Below the pieces are notes generated by a model. It did no database searches and had not been told where the DNA came from. It saw nothing but the letters and a program-made list of their open reading frames with translations. A stretch of DNA of 64,000 bases from Ruminiclostridium sp. (GTDB lineage: Bacteria; Bacillota; Clostridia; Oscillospirales; Ruminococcaceae), in assembly GCA_017935365.1 (NCBI GenBank), contig JAGBHT010000032.1:1-64000 (forward strand), in the 5' to 3' direction. Shown here piece after piece: positions 53,217-61,623 of the stretch. How positions within the stretch are numbered: position 1 is the stretch's first letter; every line of letters begins with the position of its first letter. A program made the translations under genes and the position numbers.

Positions 53217-53245
53217 AGTATAGCATAAAGGGGGAAGAAATGCAA
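53217..53245 (-). promoter_or_regulatory. promoter of the B12 operon
   Basis: TTGCAT (53245-53240) and TATACT (53222-53217) on the minus strand with a 17-base spacer, placing the start about 12 bases before the aptamer. Confidence 0.75.
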
Positions 53246-53271
53246 GAGGGGAAGAAGTATTATGAAAATAA

Positions 53272-53299
53272 AAAACGAGGTGCGTTGGCACCTCGTTTT
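53272..53299 (-). terminator. terminator of glyQS
   Basis: AAAACGAGGTGC / GCACCTCGTTTT with a 4-base loop, T-rich after the stem on the minus strand. Confidence 0.85.
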
Positions 53300-53322
53300 G
53301 CTTTATCATATTATTTATCTTA

Positions 53323-54699
53323 TCAGAACGCAATTCTGTCCTCGATGTACTTCTTTACATCTGCGATAGGCATTCTTTCCTGCTTCATAGAGTCACGTTC
53401 ACGGACTGTTACACAGCCGTCCTCAACGCTGTCAAAGTCGTATGTGATGCAGAAGGGAGTACCGATCTCGTCCTGTCTTCTGTATCTCTTGCCGATAGCG
53501 CCCGCATCGTCATAGTCAACGCAGAAGTACTTTGAAAGCTCGTCTGCGATCTCGCCTGCCTTGTCGGCAAGCTTCTTTGACAGGGGCAGAACTGCCGCCT
53601 TGACGGGAGCAAGGTAAGGATGGAAGTGCATAACGTTTCTTGTTGTGCCGTCCTCAAGCTGTTCTTCGTCATATGCTTCTGTGATAACGGCAAGGAACAG
53701 ACGCTCAACGCCGAGCGAAGGCTCGATAACATAAGGAACGTACTTCTCGTTTGTTTCGGGATCAAAGTATTCCATCTTCTGACCGCTTGTCTTGATATGC
53801 TGTGTAAGGTCGTAGTCGGTTCTGTCCGCAACGCCCCACAGTTCGCCCCAGCCGAACGGGAACAGATACTCGAAGTCTGTAGTAGCCTTTGAGTAGAAGC
53901 AAAGCTCTTCCTGGTCGTGGTCACGCAGTCTTAAGTTTTCTTCATTTATGCCGAGGGAGAGAAGCCACTTCTTGCAGTAGTCCTTCCAGAAGTAGAACCA
54001 GTCAAGGTCTGTGCCGGGCTTGCAGAAGAATTCAAGCTCCATCTGTTCAAACTCTCTTACACGGAAGATGAAGTTACCGGGAGTGATCTCGTTTCTGAAC
54101 GACTTACCTACCTGTGCAACACCGAAAGGTACTTTTTTACGGGTTGTACGCTGGATATTCATGAAGTTTACAAAGATACCCTGTGCGGTTTCGGGACGGA
54201 GATAAAGCTCGCTCTTTGAATCCTCCGTAACGCCCTGGAATGTCTTGAACATAAGGTTGAACTGTCTGATGTCTGTGAAATCAGCCTTACCGCAGTTGGG
54301 GCAGGTGATACCCTTTTCACGGATATAGTCCATCATCTGCTCGTTTGTCCAGCCTGCACAGTTTGTACCGTCAAAGTCCTCGATAAGATTATCTGCTCTG
54401 TGACGTGTCTTACAAGCCTTGCAGTCCATAAGGGGATCGGAAAATCCGCCGATATGACCTGATGCTACCCATGTCTGAGGGTTCATGAGGATAGCACTGT
54501 CAAGACCTACATTGTACTTGCACTCCTGTATGAATTTTTTACGCCATGCGGACTTGATGTTGTTCTTCAGCTCAACGCCGAGAGGTCCGAAATCCCATGT
54601 ATTTGCAAGTCCTCCGTATATCTCACTGCCGGGATATATAAAACCTCTGCCCTTGCACAGTGCAACGAGCTTATCCATGGTTTTTTCAGTATTTTTCAT
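53323..54699 (-). CDS. glyQS: glycyl-tRNA synthetase, dimeric class II type
   Basis: It charges tRNA-Gly. The protein opens with a catalytic segment [12 protein letters not shown] and has class II motif 2 ([11 protein letters not shown]) and motif 3 (EPSLGVERL), with a C-terminal anticodon-binding domain (about 360-458). At 458 residues it is the alpha2 form, as in other Firmicutes with eukaryote-like GlyRS, not the alpha2beta2 form. No glycine T-box is visible upstream. Confidence 0.97.
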   Translation of the reverse strand: MKNTEKTMDKLVALCKGRGFIYPGSEIYGGLANTWDFGPLGVELKNNIKSAWRKKFIQECKYNVGLDSAILMNPQTWVASGHIGGFSDPLMDCKACKTRHRADNLIEDFDGTNCAGWTNEQMMDYIREKGITCPNCGKADFTDIRQFNLMFKTFQGVTEDSKSELYLRPETAQGIFVNFMNIQRTTRKKVPFGVAQVGKSFRNEITPGNFIFRVREFEQMELEFFCKPGTDLDWFYFWKDYCKKWLLSLGINEENLRLRDHDQEELCFYSKATTDFEYLFPFGWGELWGVADRTDYDLTQHIKTSGQKMEYFDPETNEKYVPYVIEPSLGVERLFLAVITEAYDEEQLEDGTTRNVMHFHPYLAPVKAAVLPLSKKLADKAGEIADELSKYFCVDYDDAGAIGKRYRRQDEIGTPFCITYDFDSVEDGCVTVRERDSMKQERMPIADVKKYIEDRIAF

Positions 54700-54972
54700 G
54701 TGCGAAATTTCCTTTCCTGTTTTGCATTTAAAAGCAGTGCACGGCGTATCATTTTTAATTGCAAATTAACTAAGGCGTGCACCCTCGGCGTCCGTGCCGA
54801 GGAGAGATGGGGGCTACCGCCCCTCACCCCTGTCGGGGGCTACGCCCCTGCGACCCCATAAGGTTTTTGAACAACAAAATGATCGTCGTGCTTATCTGCA
54901 TTTATTAAGTACTGATTAAATATTTTGTTCCCTACCGTTTTGCTGTACAGAAAGGTCGGAACTTACTGCGCC
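54700..54972. other. intergenic space with GC-rich hairpins
   Basis: Between ilvE and glyQS, both on the minus strand. It contains CCTCGGC-GTCC-GTGCCGAGG (about 54783-54802) and two GGGGGCTAC(C)GCCCC hairpins (about 54809-54850). These resemble the GC-rich hairpins at 23.4-23.5 kb. No gene and no T-box element is seen. Confidence 0.5.
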
Positions 54973-56037
54973 TTACAGCTTCTCAATCCAGCCCATTTCA
55001 TCGGGGATCTTGCCGTACTGCATACCTGTCATTGTGTCGTAAAGACGCTGTGAGATAGATCCTATCTTGTTGTCGTTGATAAGCATTACCTTATCGCCCC
55101 ACTTCAGGTGACCTACAGGTGAGATAACAGCGGCTGTACCTGTACCGAATACTTCGTTCAGCTTGCCTGCGTCGTAAGCGTCAGCGATCTCCTGGATAGT
55201 GATTCTCTTCTCGCTTACCTTAAGTCCCCACTTCTTACACAGCTCTATAGATGACTTTCTTGTGATACCTGAAAGGATAGAACCCTGGAGTGCGGGAGTA
55301 ACGACCTCGCCGTCAATTACGAAGAAGATGTTCATAGCGCCGACCTCTTCGATATACTTACGCTCAACACCGTCAAGCCACAGTACCTGTGAGTAGTTCT
55401 GCTTGTGAGCCTCGTCCTGACCGATGAGAGATGCGGCGTAGTTACCGCCTGTCTTTGTGAAGCCCATACCGCCTCTTACTGCACGGACATAGTTTGTTTC
55501 GACATATATATTGACGGGATCAAGACCTGAAGCGTAATATGCGCCTGAGGGTGACATGATTATCATGAAGTAGTACTTGTCGCCGGGACGAACGCCGAGG
55601 AACGGATCAGCGGCAAATATGAACGGACGTATGTAAAGTGAAGCACCGTCTGTATGAGGTACCCAGTCCGCATCTATCTTGACAAGCTCGTGAAGAGCCT
55701 GTAAGCAGTCGTCAACATTAAGCTGAGGAATAACAAGACGCTCAGCGGAGATGTTCATTCTCTTGAAGTTCTCTTCGGGGCGGAAGAACTGAATGTTTCC
55801 GTCGGGAGTTCTGTATGCCTTCATACCCTCAAAGATTTCCTGTCCATAGTGAAGAACCATAGCGGCAGGTGAAAGTGAAATTTCTCCGTAGGGGACTATT
55901 CTTGCGTCATGCCAGCCCTTGCCTGTGTCATATTCCATAATGAACATATGATCGGTAAAGATGTGACCGAAACCGAGCTTTGTTTCGTCAACGGGCTTTG
56001 CCTTAGGTGTTTTAGTTTTTTCAATTCTGATTTCCAT
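54973..56037 (-). CDS. ilvE: branched-chain amino acid aminotransferase
   Basis: This PLP enzyme, fold type IV, makes the last step to Leu, Ile and Val. The segments EGMKAYRTPDGNIQFFRPEEN, a pyridoxal lysine in TKTGGNYAASL, and VFGTGTAAVISPVG near the C-terminus identify the class of about 350 residues. The start chosen is the ATG of MEIRIEKTKT (56037) with AGGAAGGA upstream; a longer frame begins 17 codons earlier without support. It is monocistronic with its own promoter. Confidence 0.95.
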   Translation of the reverse strand: MEIRIEKTKTPKAKPVDETKLGFGHIFTDHMFIMEYDTGKGWHDARIVPYGEISLSPAAMVLHYGQEIFEGMKAYRTPDGNIQFFRPEENFKRMNISAERLVIPQLNVDDCLQALHELVKIDADWVPHTDGASLYIRPFIFAADPFLGVRPGDKYYFMIIMSPSGAYYASGLDPVNIYVETNYVRAVRGGMGFTKTGGNYAASLIGQDEAHKQNYSQVLWLDGVERKYIEEVGAMNIFFVIDGEVVTPALQGSILSGITRKSSIELCKKWGLKVSEKRITIQEIADAYDAGKLNEVFGTGTAAVISPVGHLKWGDKVMLINDNKIGSISQRLYDTMTGMQYGKIPDEMGWIEKL

Positions 56038-56203
56038 TGTAAAACCATTCCTTCCTGAAAGCGAGTTTATCGCCATAATTTCCGCCATAGCGGCAGCTCG
56101 TCTGCCTTATGCAGGCGTAAGGTCGTTTCCTTTCAGTAAAAGTTTTGCAAAAATAAAGGAAAATTCTGTCCTGCTTGCAGTACCGACTAATTGTACAAAG
56201 AAA

Positions 56204-56232
56204 ATTATAGCACTATTCTTTAAAAAGTTCAA
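56204..56232 (-). promoter_or_regulatory. promoter of ilvE
   Basis: TTGAAC (56232-56227) and TATAAT (56209-56204), 17-base spacer, minus strand. It leaves a leader of about 160 bases in which I could not place a known riboswitch or T-box. Confidence 0.75.
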
Positions 56233-56307
56233 TATGTTTTTTTGATATTTTGAATTTTTTAAGCGGATTTCTTTCATAGAAAGTCCGTTGTGTATTTTCA
56301 TAAAACA

Positions 56308-56344
56308 AATCGGTCCGATACCGTTTCAGGGCATCGGACCGATT
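56308..56344 (-). terminator. terminator of the spore protein gene
   Basis: AATCGGTCCGAT / ATCGGACCGATT stem followed on the minus strand by TTGTTTTA, 14 bases past the stop. Confidence 0.85.
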
Positions 56345-56357
56345 GTGATATTTCAGG

Positions 56358-56546
56358 TTACTGCTGGTTTGACATTTCGTAAGATTCGATCATCTTTTTT
56401 ACCATCTGTCCGCCGATAGAACCTGCCTGCTTTGAAGTAAGGTCACCGTTGTAACCGTTGTCCTTAAGGGGTACGCCTACTTCGTTTGCAGCCTGCATCT
56501 TGATGCTGTTTAATGCTGCCTTGTTCTTTTTATTAGTACTAGCCAT
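56358..56546 (-). CDS. alpha/beta-type small acid-soluble spore protein
   Basis: The 62-residue product has both family hallmarks: ANEVGVPLKDNGYNGDLTS and GSIGGQMVKKMIE. These proteins coat DNA in the spore core and protect it from UV and heat, and are degraded on germination. Expression is expected from sigma-G in the forespore. It shows that the organism has sporulation genes, which supports the reading of the cotJC region. Confidence 0.95.
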   Translation of the reverse strand: MASTNKKNKAALNSIKMQAANEVGVPLKDNGYNGDLTSKQAGSIGGQMVKKMIESYEMSNQQ

Positions 56547-57131
56547 TGTTGTTTTCCTCCGTAATTATTTGCAGGTCCTTTTGACCTTGCAACATTATTA
56601 TGTTCGGAGAAATTTTAAATATAAGATGAAATTTATGGTGAAAAAATATCGCTTGTTTTTCGGCGTATGCAGTATTCCGGGATAATCTAACGCTCTATGG
56701 CGGGTGAAAGCCGATTGTGAAAATTATTTAATTTTATTATGTTCACAATAATCTGCTCCACAATTGGTGAGTACCGTAGATGGCGAAGCATTTTTGAAAG
56801 TAACGCTGTGATGTCATATAGCTATGCGAATGCCGCAATGGTAAGTGTTTTGAATAAGCGTGCAGTGCGGTCTTATATATGTATGCTGCAGCAGCGTGAC
56901 AGTGTGGTCGTATATATGTACGGTGCAACAGTGTGACAGTGGGGACGTATATATAAGTAGCGGCGGCGTGAGAACGCATAGGCATACAAAAGTAAAACAA
57001 AAAGCAGTGAGTCCCCACCCGGTGATTAGTAGCAGAACGGTGGGAGTTACACACAGAGAGGAAGTGAGAAAATGTAGAAAAACAGATGTACGGGAGCATA
57101 AACAAAAATTAATGTAAAGGAGAAATTATAA
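56547..57131. other. intergenic space with tandem repeats
   Basis: No supported gene. The only organised feature is the 37-bp tandem array at 56863-56971. The region ends at a good ribosome site (AAGGAGAAATT) before the gene at 57132. Confidence 0.5.
56863..56971 (+). repeat. three tandem 37-bp repeats
   Basis: Units 56863-56899, 56900-56936 and 56937-56971 (35 bp) share CAGTGxGGxCxTATATATxxG and end GxGTGA. They are diverged and contiguous, with no spacers. They lie 160 bases upstream of a group of small genes. Confidence 0.75.
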
Positions 57132-57479
57132 ATGACAATCAACGAAAAGACAATCAGACTTATATGTGAGCTGGAACAGCACATAGGCAGCAACTGCTAC
57201 AACCCCAATTCGTATGACGGTTACAACGATGAGTACGGCAGAGAGATTAGATATCCCGTGTGCCTGAAAATCAAAGAGGACGGAGAGGAATACAAAATCA
57301 AAGGAAACATAGCAAGCAGAATACACGATTTCACGCCGGAGGTCTTTCACACGATGAAATACAAGTTTGGCTCCAATCACCTTTACATAGGCTTGGCCAT
57401 TGCAGAACTTATGACGGCTCTCGAAGAACGCTACGGACTGAATTTTGAACAGCTCGAAAACAAGAAGTTGAACAAGTAA
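57132..57479 (+). CDS. hypothetical protein (115 residues)
   Basis: It opens MTINEKTIRLICELEQHIGS, contains CYNPNSYDGYNDEYGREIRY and ends in a helix (IAELMTALEERYGLNFEQLE). No membrane segment and no family recognised. The ribosome site AAGGAGAAATT is strong. A 56-residue gene follows 19 bases later, so the two are likely cotranscribed. Confidence 0.75.
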   Translation: MTINEKTIRLICELEQHIGSNCYNPNSYDGYNDEYGREIRYPVCLKIKEDGEEYKIKGNIASRIHDFTPEVFHTMKYKFGSNHLYIGLAIAELMTALEERYGLNFEQLENKKLNK

Positions 57480-57498
57480 TGCAGAAAGGAAGATAAAT

Positions 57499-57669
57499 AT
57501 GGCATATACAAAATATTCAGAGGATATTGAAAGAATAAGAGAGGACAATCTGTTCATGAAGTACGGCTCTATGCTGGCTAAGGAGAAAGACGAGATAAGC
57601 AAAGAGAGGAAGATATACCTTGATGAACTGAGAAAACTGAGATCGTATGAATACAGCAGATGCGTATAA
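57499..57669 (+). CDS. hypothetical small helical protein (56 residues)
   Basis: ATG 57499 follows GAAAGGAAGA. The product MAYTKYSEDIERIREDNLFM continues as a charged, probably coiled-coil helix rich in Lys, Glu and Arg. I recognise no family. It is second gene after the 115-residue protein. Confidence 0.65.
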   Translation: MAYTKYSEDIERIREDNLFMKYGSMLAKEKDEISKERKIYLDELRKLRSYEYSRCV

Positions 57670-57743
57670 CACCGGTATCACGCTGAGCGAAAACATAACC
57701 CGTCGATGTTGTTGCAGATTACAGGGTAATAACTGCTTTCGTA

Positions 57744-57772
57744 TTGAAATATCTATTCTTCTGTGTTAAAAT
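57744..57772 (+). promoter_or_regulatory. promoter of the 319-residue gene
   Basis: TTGAAA (57744-57749) and TAAAAT (57767-57772), 17-base spacer. Confidence 0.75.
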
Positions 57773-57802
57773 AAATTAACATATTTTTACGGAGGAATCG
57801 AT

Positions 57803-58762
57803 ATGCCTACAGAACTTGACACAATGAAGCATGCCAAGGAATACATAGATAAGCTTGCAAACGGCATTGATCCGTTTACGGACAAGCCCGTGTCCGATGG
57901 CGATATTGTAAATAACGTCAAACTGTCACGCTGTTTCTTCTACATTTCGGGAATACTTGAAAAAGTGATCGAAAACGGCGGAGAGGTAGCAACATCGAAG
58001 ACTGTCGAGGTCGTTAAACCGCAGAAACGCGGTGCTGTGGTAATAACCGATGAAGCAAGGGCAAATTTCAGGTGCTTTATCAATGACGTGTCGCTTTCAA
58101 CTTTTACGGATATGATAAACAAGCACCTTGACAGCAATGTTTCCGTAAGGCTCAAAGGCTCTGCGATTGCCGACTGGCTGACTGTAATAGGTATGCTGAC
58201 GGAAGAAACACTGCCTAACGGCAGACTTAAAAGAGTGCCGACCGACAGCGGAATATCCGAGGGTATACGTCTTAACGAATATTTCACAGCCGGCGGCTTT
58301 CCGAGATATGCTGTTATGATCACACCGTCCGCTCAGCAGTTCGTGCTTGATAATATCGACGCAATAGCCGAAATGAACGGCTTGCCGAGGGAAAGACGCA
58401 ACAGATTGCCTTTCATTGTTACAGATGAAATGCGAGAAAAGCTCACGGCAACGGAAAAAATGTTATCGGCAACCGATATTACACAGAATATCAATTCTTT
58501 TGTAAACGAAGAAAAGTCGGGTACGCTCAAAGCAGGTTCGGTTTCAAAATGGCTTGAAGAGCAGGGAATACTCGAAAATACCGAACTTCCGAGCGGCAGA
58601 AAAACAAGACTGCCTACCGAGCAGGGCGTAAGGCTCGGAATAAGCACAACACAGCGCACATCACAGCGCGGCGAGGAATATACAGCGGTGCAGTATTCTC
58701 CCTCGGCACAGGAATATATCTACAGTCATATCGATGAAATTGCCGGATATAACAACAAGTAA
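57803..58762 (+). CDS. hypothetical protein with internal duplication
   Basis: The N-terminal part (about 1-60, HAKEYIDKLANGIDPFTDKP, then LSRCFFYISGILEKVIENGG) is followed by two related units of about 100 residues. Unit 1 runs SAIADWLTVIGML ... LPNGRLKRVPTD ... YAVMITPSAQQFVLDNIDAI; unit 2 runs GSVSKWLEEQGIL ... LPSGRKTRLPTE ... AVQYSPSAQEYIYSHIDEI. Each may be a winged-helix-like or DNA-associated module, but I cannot name the family. It is soluble, has its own promoter and a strong terminator. Confidence 0.8.
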   Translation: MPTELDTMKHAKEYIDKLANGIDPFTDKPVSDGDIVNNVKLSRCFFYISGILEKVIENGGEVATSKTVEVVKPQKRGAVVITDEARANFRCFINDVSLSTFTDMINKHLDSNVSVRLKGSAIADWLTVIGMLTEETLPNGRLKRVPTDSGISEGIRLNEYFTAGGFPRYAVMITPSAQQFVLDNIDAIAEMNGLPRERRNRLPFIVTDEMREKLTATEKMLSATDITQNINSFVNEEKSGTLKAGSVSKWLEEQGILENTELPSGRKTRLPTEQGVRLGISTTQRTSQRGEEYTAVQYSPSAQEYIYSHIDEIAGYNNK

Positions 58763-58770
58763 CGCAAACA

Positions 58771-58807
58771 AAAGTCACCGTACCCCGGGTGGAGGTACGG
58801 TGACTTT
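58771..58807. terminator. bidirectional terminator
   Basis: AAAGTCACCGTACC / GGTACGGTGACTTT, perfect 14-bp stem, between convergent genes. Confidence 0.92.
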
Positions 58808-58829
58808 TAAATTTGCACTTTTATCTTAA

Positions 58830-61052
58830 TCAATAGCCGTAACTGGCACTATAACTGAAATCACTGTAATATTCGGCTCTGCTGCCGGTAACGGGAACGA
58901 TCATCTGAACATCATCATCTACCTTTTCGTTTTTTCCGCCGTTATAGATGTATAATTCACCGGTGTGACTGCTTGTACTGTAGTCGTAAAGAAATACGAC
59001 CGCACCATCGGGAAGAACAGAGTATACTGATACATCGTCTTTTATCTTGACGCTGTCACCGGAACCTTTGCAGTTGAGTGTAGCTTTACTGCTTGATGAA
59101 CTGTAGTCGGTCGCATAATAAAGTGTACCGTCCTGATAGAATATGTTCGCATAACAGTACACATCATTGTCCACCAATTTGTCGTCCATATAAAGATCCA
59201 TATAATCCGTATCTCCGGTACCTTTCGTATAAACAATGTGACCGTCTGATGTGATCATTATCAATTTGTTGATATCTTCGCAGATTTTAGTGCCATCGGA
59301 TATTGTATCGCCGGAAATGTCAGCTTTATATAAGTCCATGCTTTGAGTTGAGCCGCTTGCACTGCCTACCGTATAATAAACTGTTTTTCCGTCTTCGGAA
59401 ATCGTAAATCTTTCTATATAGCTTTCGCTGAGTTCGAGGAGCTTATCTTCTCTGGCTATGTACACAGTAGATGAATTATCTGTTGTTGATGAGCTGTAGT
59501 AAGCGTCATTTATTCTGGATTCGATTTCGTATACGCTGTTTATTTGGGACAGCTTTATTTTTGCGTTATCATCGTTTCCGCTTAATGCCGAACGCTTATA
59601 TGCCATAACGGGAGTGCTGTAATTTTCCGACTTGCCCAGACGCGAAAGACATTCCTTGCCGTAATTGTCGTCAATGAGCTTTTCTTCACTGCCGTTATAG
59701 TAATAGAGCGGATATTTTGTAAATTCGGCGCTTCCCTCGTTTATCTGTTTTCTCAGTTCGTCACGGGAGAGCTTTGCACTGTACTCATCTCTGTCATTCC
59801 GGTATTTATCGTAAGCGTCCTGATATTCTTCGTATGCCTTCTCATATGCCGCATCTATTTCTTCAACTTTTTTATTGTACTCTTCTACGGCTTTTTCGTA
59901 CTGCTTTTCATTTTTGAAATCAGATGAGAACGGATAGTCGGGATAATCGCCTCTTGTTGGGTATTCCGGCGCGACAGGTTCACTCATCCTTGAATCGGAG
60001 TCTGCCAGGTCATCAATTACAACATCTGAGTATTTTATTGTAACCTTGTTTTCCTTAGTGTAATAAATCTTGCCCGAATCCGGGAAGATCGCCAGCTTGC
60101 TGTAAAAACCGGAGATGAGTTTTTCTTTTTCGTCACTGCCTGCGGATTTTTTGTAAAAAGAATCTTCCTTACGGTAATAGAAAACCGTGTAGTCGCTGTT
60201 ATTGTCCCAGTATGAAACATCGCTGTCGATCTTTTCTTTGTCGGCGTTTCCGTTGACAAAATACAGTGAAGAATCATATGTCAGGAATGCTATTTTGTTC
60301 AGCGTATCATCACATGTGTATGTACCAACGTTCGATGAGATCTTTTCTTTTTCGTCCTTTGCAATATTGTATCTGTACAGATCGTTTGAATCTGTGTATA
60401 AAACAACATTGTCGCCGTTTGCGTCAATTTCAAAGCTTGACACAGACGAGGCTATTTTTGTAGGTTCCGATTTCTTGTCAGTCGTAACATTCCAGTACAG
60501 TCCCTTGTCATCGGCATAGAATATGCGTGTTCCGTTGCTGTTCAGCCTATAGTCCCTCAGACGTACATCATCGTATGAACTGCCCAGACGGTCTGTGATT
60601 TCGTGACCTTCCGCACTGCCTGAAGTCGCATATATCGTGTTGTCCTTGACATACAGGTAGTTCTGTTTTGATCCGCCGTTAAGCAGAAATGAAGCCGCTA
60701 TAGCCGCAACGACGACTGTCAGAAGCGCAATTGCTGTTATAAGCAGGACCTTTTTACCTTTACCGGACGATTTTGCGACAGGTGTATTTGCCGCATATGC
60801 CGCCTGCGGCTGAGCATACTGTGCCTGCTGATACTGATCGTACTGCTGCTGTGCATATTGTTGATCCTGTGCGTACTGATAATTTTGCTGAGGTTGCGCA
60901 TATTGCTGATCCTGCGTGTACTGATAGTTTTGCTGCGGCTGAGCATATTGTGTGTATTGCTGAGGTTGCTGTTCATAAAGCGGCGCTCCGCATACATCGC
61001 AGAACTGATTTCCGTCAGGCAACTGTCTGCCGCAATTCTTACAGATAATCAT
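58830..61052 (-). CDS. zinc-ribbon membrane protein with Q/Y-rich region and large outer domain
   Basis: The start is MIICKNCG (61052), with AAGGAGAAG upstream. Residues 1-25 form a zinc ribbon (CKNCG..LPDGNQFCDVCG). About 28-100 is a low-complexity segment of repeated QQNYQYAQDQQYAQ-like units. A transmembrane helix (about 107-128, VLLITAIALLTVVVAAIAA) follows. The outer 600 residues look like repeated short strands (YFYADDKGLYWN, VLYTDSNDLYRY style) as in beta-propeller or DUF5050-like sensors. They are interrupted at about 400-470 by a charged coiled coil (EKAVEEYNKKVEEIDAAYEK). The function is unknown; a membrane sensor or scaffold is plausible. Confidence 0.8.
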   Translation of the reverse strand: MIICKNCGRQLPDGNQFCDVCGAPLYEQQPQQYTQYAQPQQNYQYTQDQQYAQPQQNYQYAQDQQYAQQQYDQYQQAQYAQPQAAYAANTPVAKSSGKGKKVLLITAIALLTVVVAAIAASFLLNGGSKQNYLYVKDNTIYATSGSAEGHEITDRLGSSYDDVRLRDYRLNSNGTRIFYADDKGLYWNVTTDKKSEPTKIASSVSSFEIDANGDNVVLYTDSNDLYRYNIAKDEKEKISSNVGTYTCDDTLNKIAFLTYDSSLYFVNGNADKEKIDSDVSYWDNNSDYTVFYYRKEDSFYKKSAGSDEKEKLISGFYSKLAIFPDSGKIYYTKENKVTIKYSDVVIDDLADSDSRMSEPVAPEYPTRGDYPDYPFSSDFKNEKQYEKAVEEYNKKVEEIDAAYEKAYEEYQDAYDKYRNDRDEYSAKLSRDELRKQINEGSAEFTKYPLYYYNGSEEKLIDDNYGKECLSRLGKSENYSTPVMAYKRSALSGNDDNAKIKLSQINSVYEIESRINDAYYSSSTTDNSSTVYIAREDKLLELSESYIERFTISEDGKTVYYTVGSASGSTQSMDLYKADISGDTISDGTKICEDINKLIMITSDGHIVYTKGTGDTDYMDLYMDDKLVDNDVYCYANIFYQDGTLYYATDYSSSSSKATLNCKGSGDSVKIKDDVSVYSVLPDGAVVFLYDYSTSSHTGELYIYNGGKNEKVDDDVQMIVPVTGSRAEYYSDFSYSASYGY

Positions 61053-61361
61053 TATTTCTTCTCCTTGTTTCCGGCTGTAAGCAGTTATCTGCCTCGCCGT
61101 TATTTTATACAATTATACACATAGTGACATTTTTGTCAATATGAAATGCAAATCTTGCATTTATTGAGCAAAAATAGCACGTTTTCTTGCAAAATCTGAC
61201 GGAAATATACTTGTTCCGATATTCGGTTTCTGATATTCGGATATTTGTATTGAAATACTGTTCATCTTCCTGAAATGAATACAAAAATTGTTTGATATTT
61301 TTCGCTCTGTGTGCGGAATAATAACAATATCGGATATGATCCGATGTTCTGAAAGGAGAAG
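61053..61361. other. AT-rich intergenic space between divergent genes
   Basis: No gene is visible. It must contain divergent promoters, but none is close to consensus. A small ATCGGAT/ATCCGAT hairpin lies near 61332-61346, just before the ribosome site of the next gene. Confidence 0.45.
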
Positions 61362-61553
61362 ATGATGGAAATAAAGCGTGATGAATCGTTGCAGAAGCGC
61401 CCCGGCACCGGTTATGCCGACACCGCAAGGGTAATGAGAAGAGCACTCAGCGTAATGGCTCTGAGGAGCTCTGATTTTGACCCGAACGGAAGTTACACGG
61501 GCGTATGCGATAATATTTACGAAAAACCCGTGCAGGACGCCGACGATTTATAA
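61362..61553 (+). CDS. hypothetical small protein (63 residues)
   Basis: ATG 61362 or 61365 follows a strong GAAAGGAGAAG site. The product MMEIKRDESLQKRPGTGYAD is partly basic, then acidic at the end. I recognise no domain. The promoter of the next gene begins 8 bases after its stop, so it is probably a unit of its own. Confidence 0.6.
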   Translation: MMEIKRDESLQKRPGTGYADTARVMRRALSVMALRSSDFDPNGSYTGVCDNIYEKPVQDADDL

Positions 61554-61560
61554 TTAAAGC

Positions 61561-61620
61561 TTGAAATAAACCTTCCGTTGTGGTATGATTAAACTACTCA
61601 TTATCATAACGGAAGGTGAT
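61561..61620 (+). promoter_or_regulatory. kinase promoter inside a 10-bp inverted repeat
   Basis: TTGAAA (61561-61566) and TATGAT (61584-61589) are 17 bases apart. The spacer begins with ACCTTCCGTT (61569-61578) and its exact inverse AACGGAAGGT lies at 61609-61618, where it also forms the ribosome site. The arrangement could be an operator. Confidence 0.7.
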
Positions 61621-61623
61621 TTT

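Noticed and set aside
54700..54972. Glycine T-box leader for glyQS
   Set aside because: The conserved T-box sequence (AGGGTGGNACCGCG) is missing. The hairpins present are GC-rich repeats of a type seen elsewhere.
56863..56971. Possible CRISPR array
   Set aside because: The repeats are contiguous with no spacers, are diverged from each other, and no cas genes are in the window.
56743..57105. Minus-strand frame of 120 residues across the tandem repeats
   Set aside because: It is generated by the repeats (YIYxPTVTLL-like periodicity), and lacks a start signal and homology.
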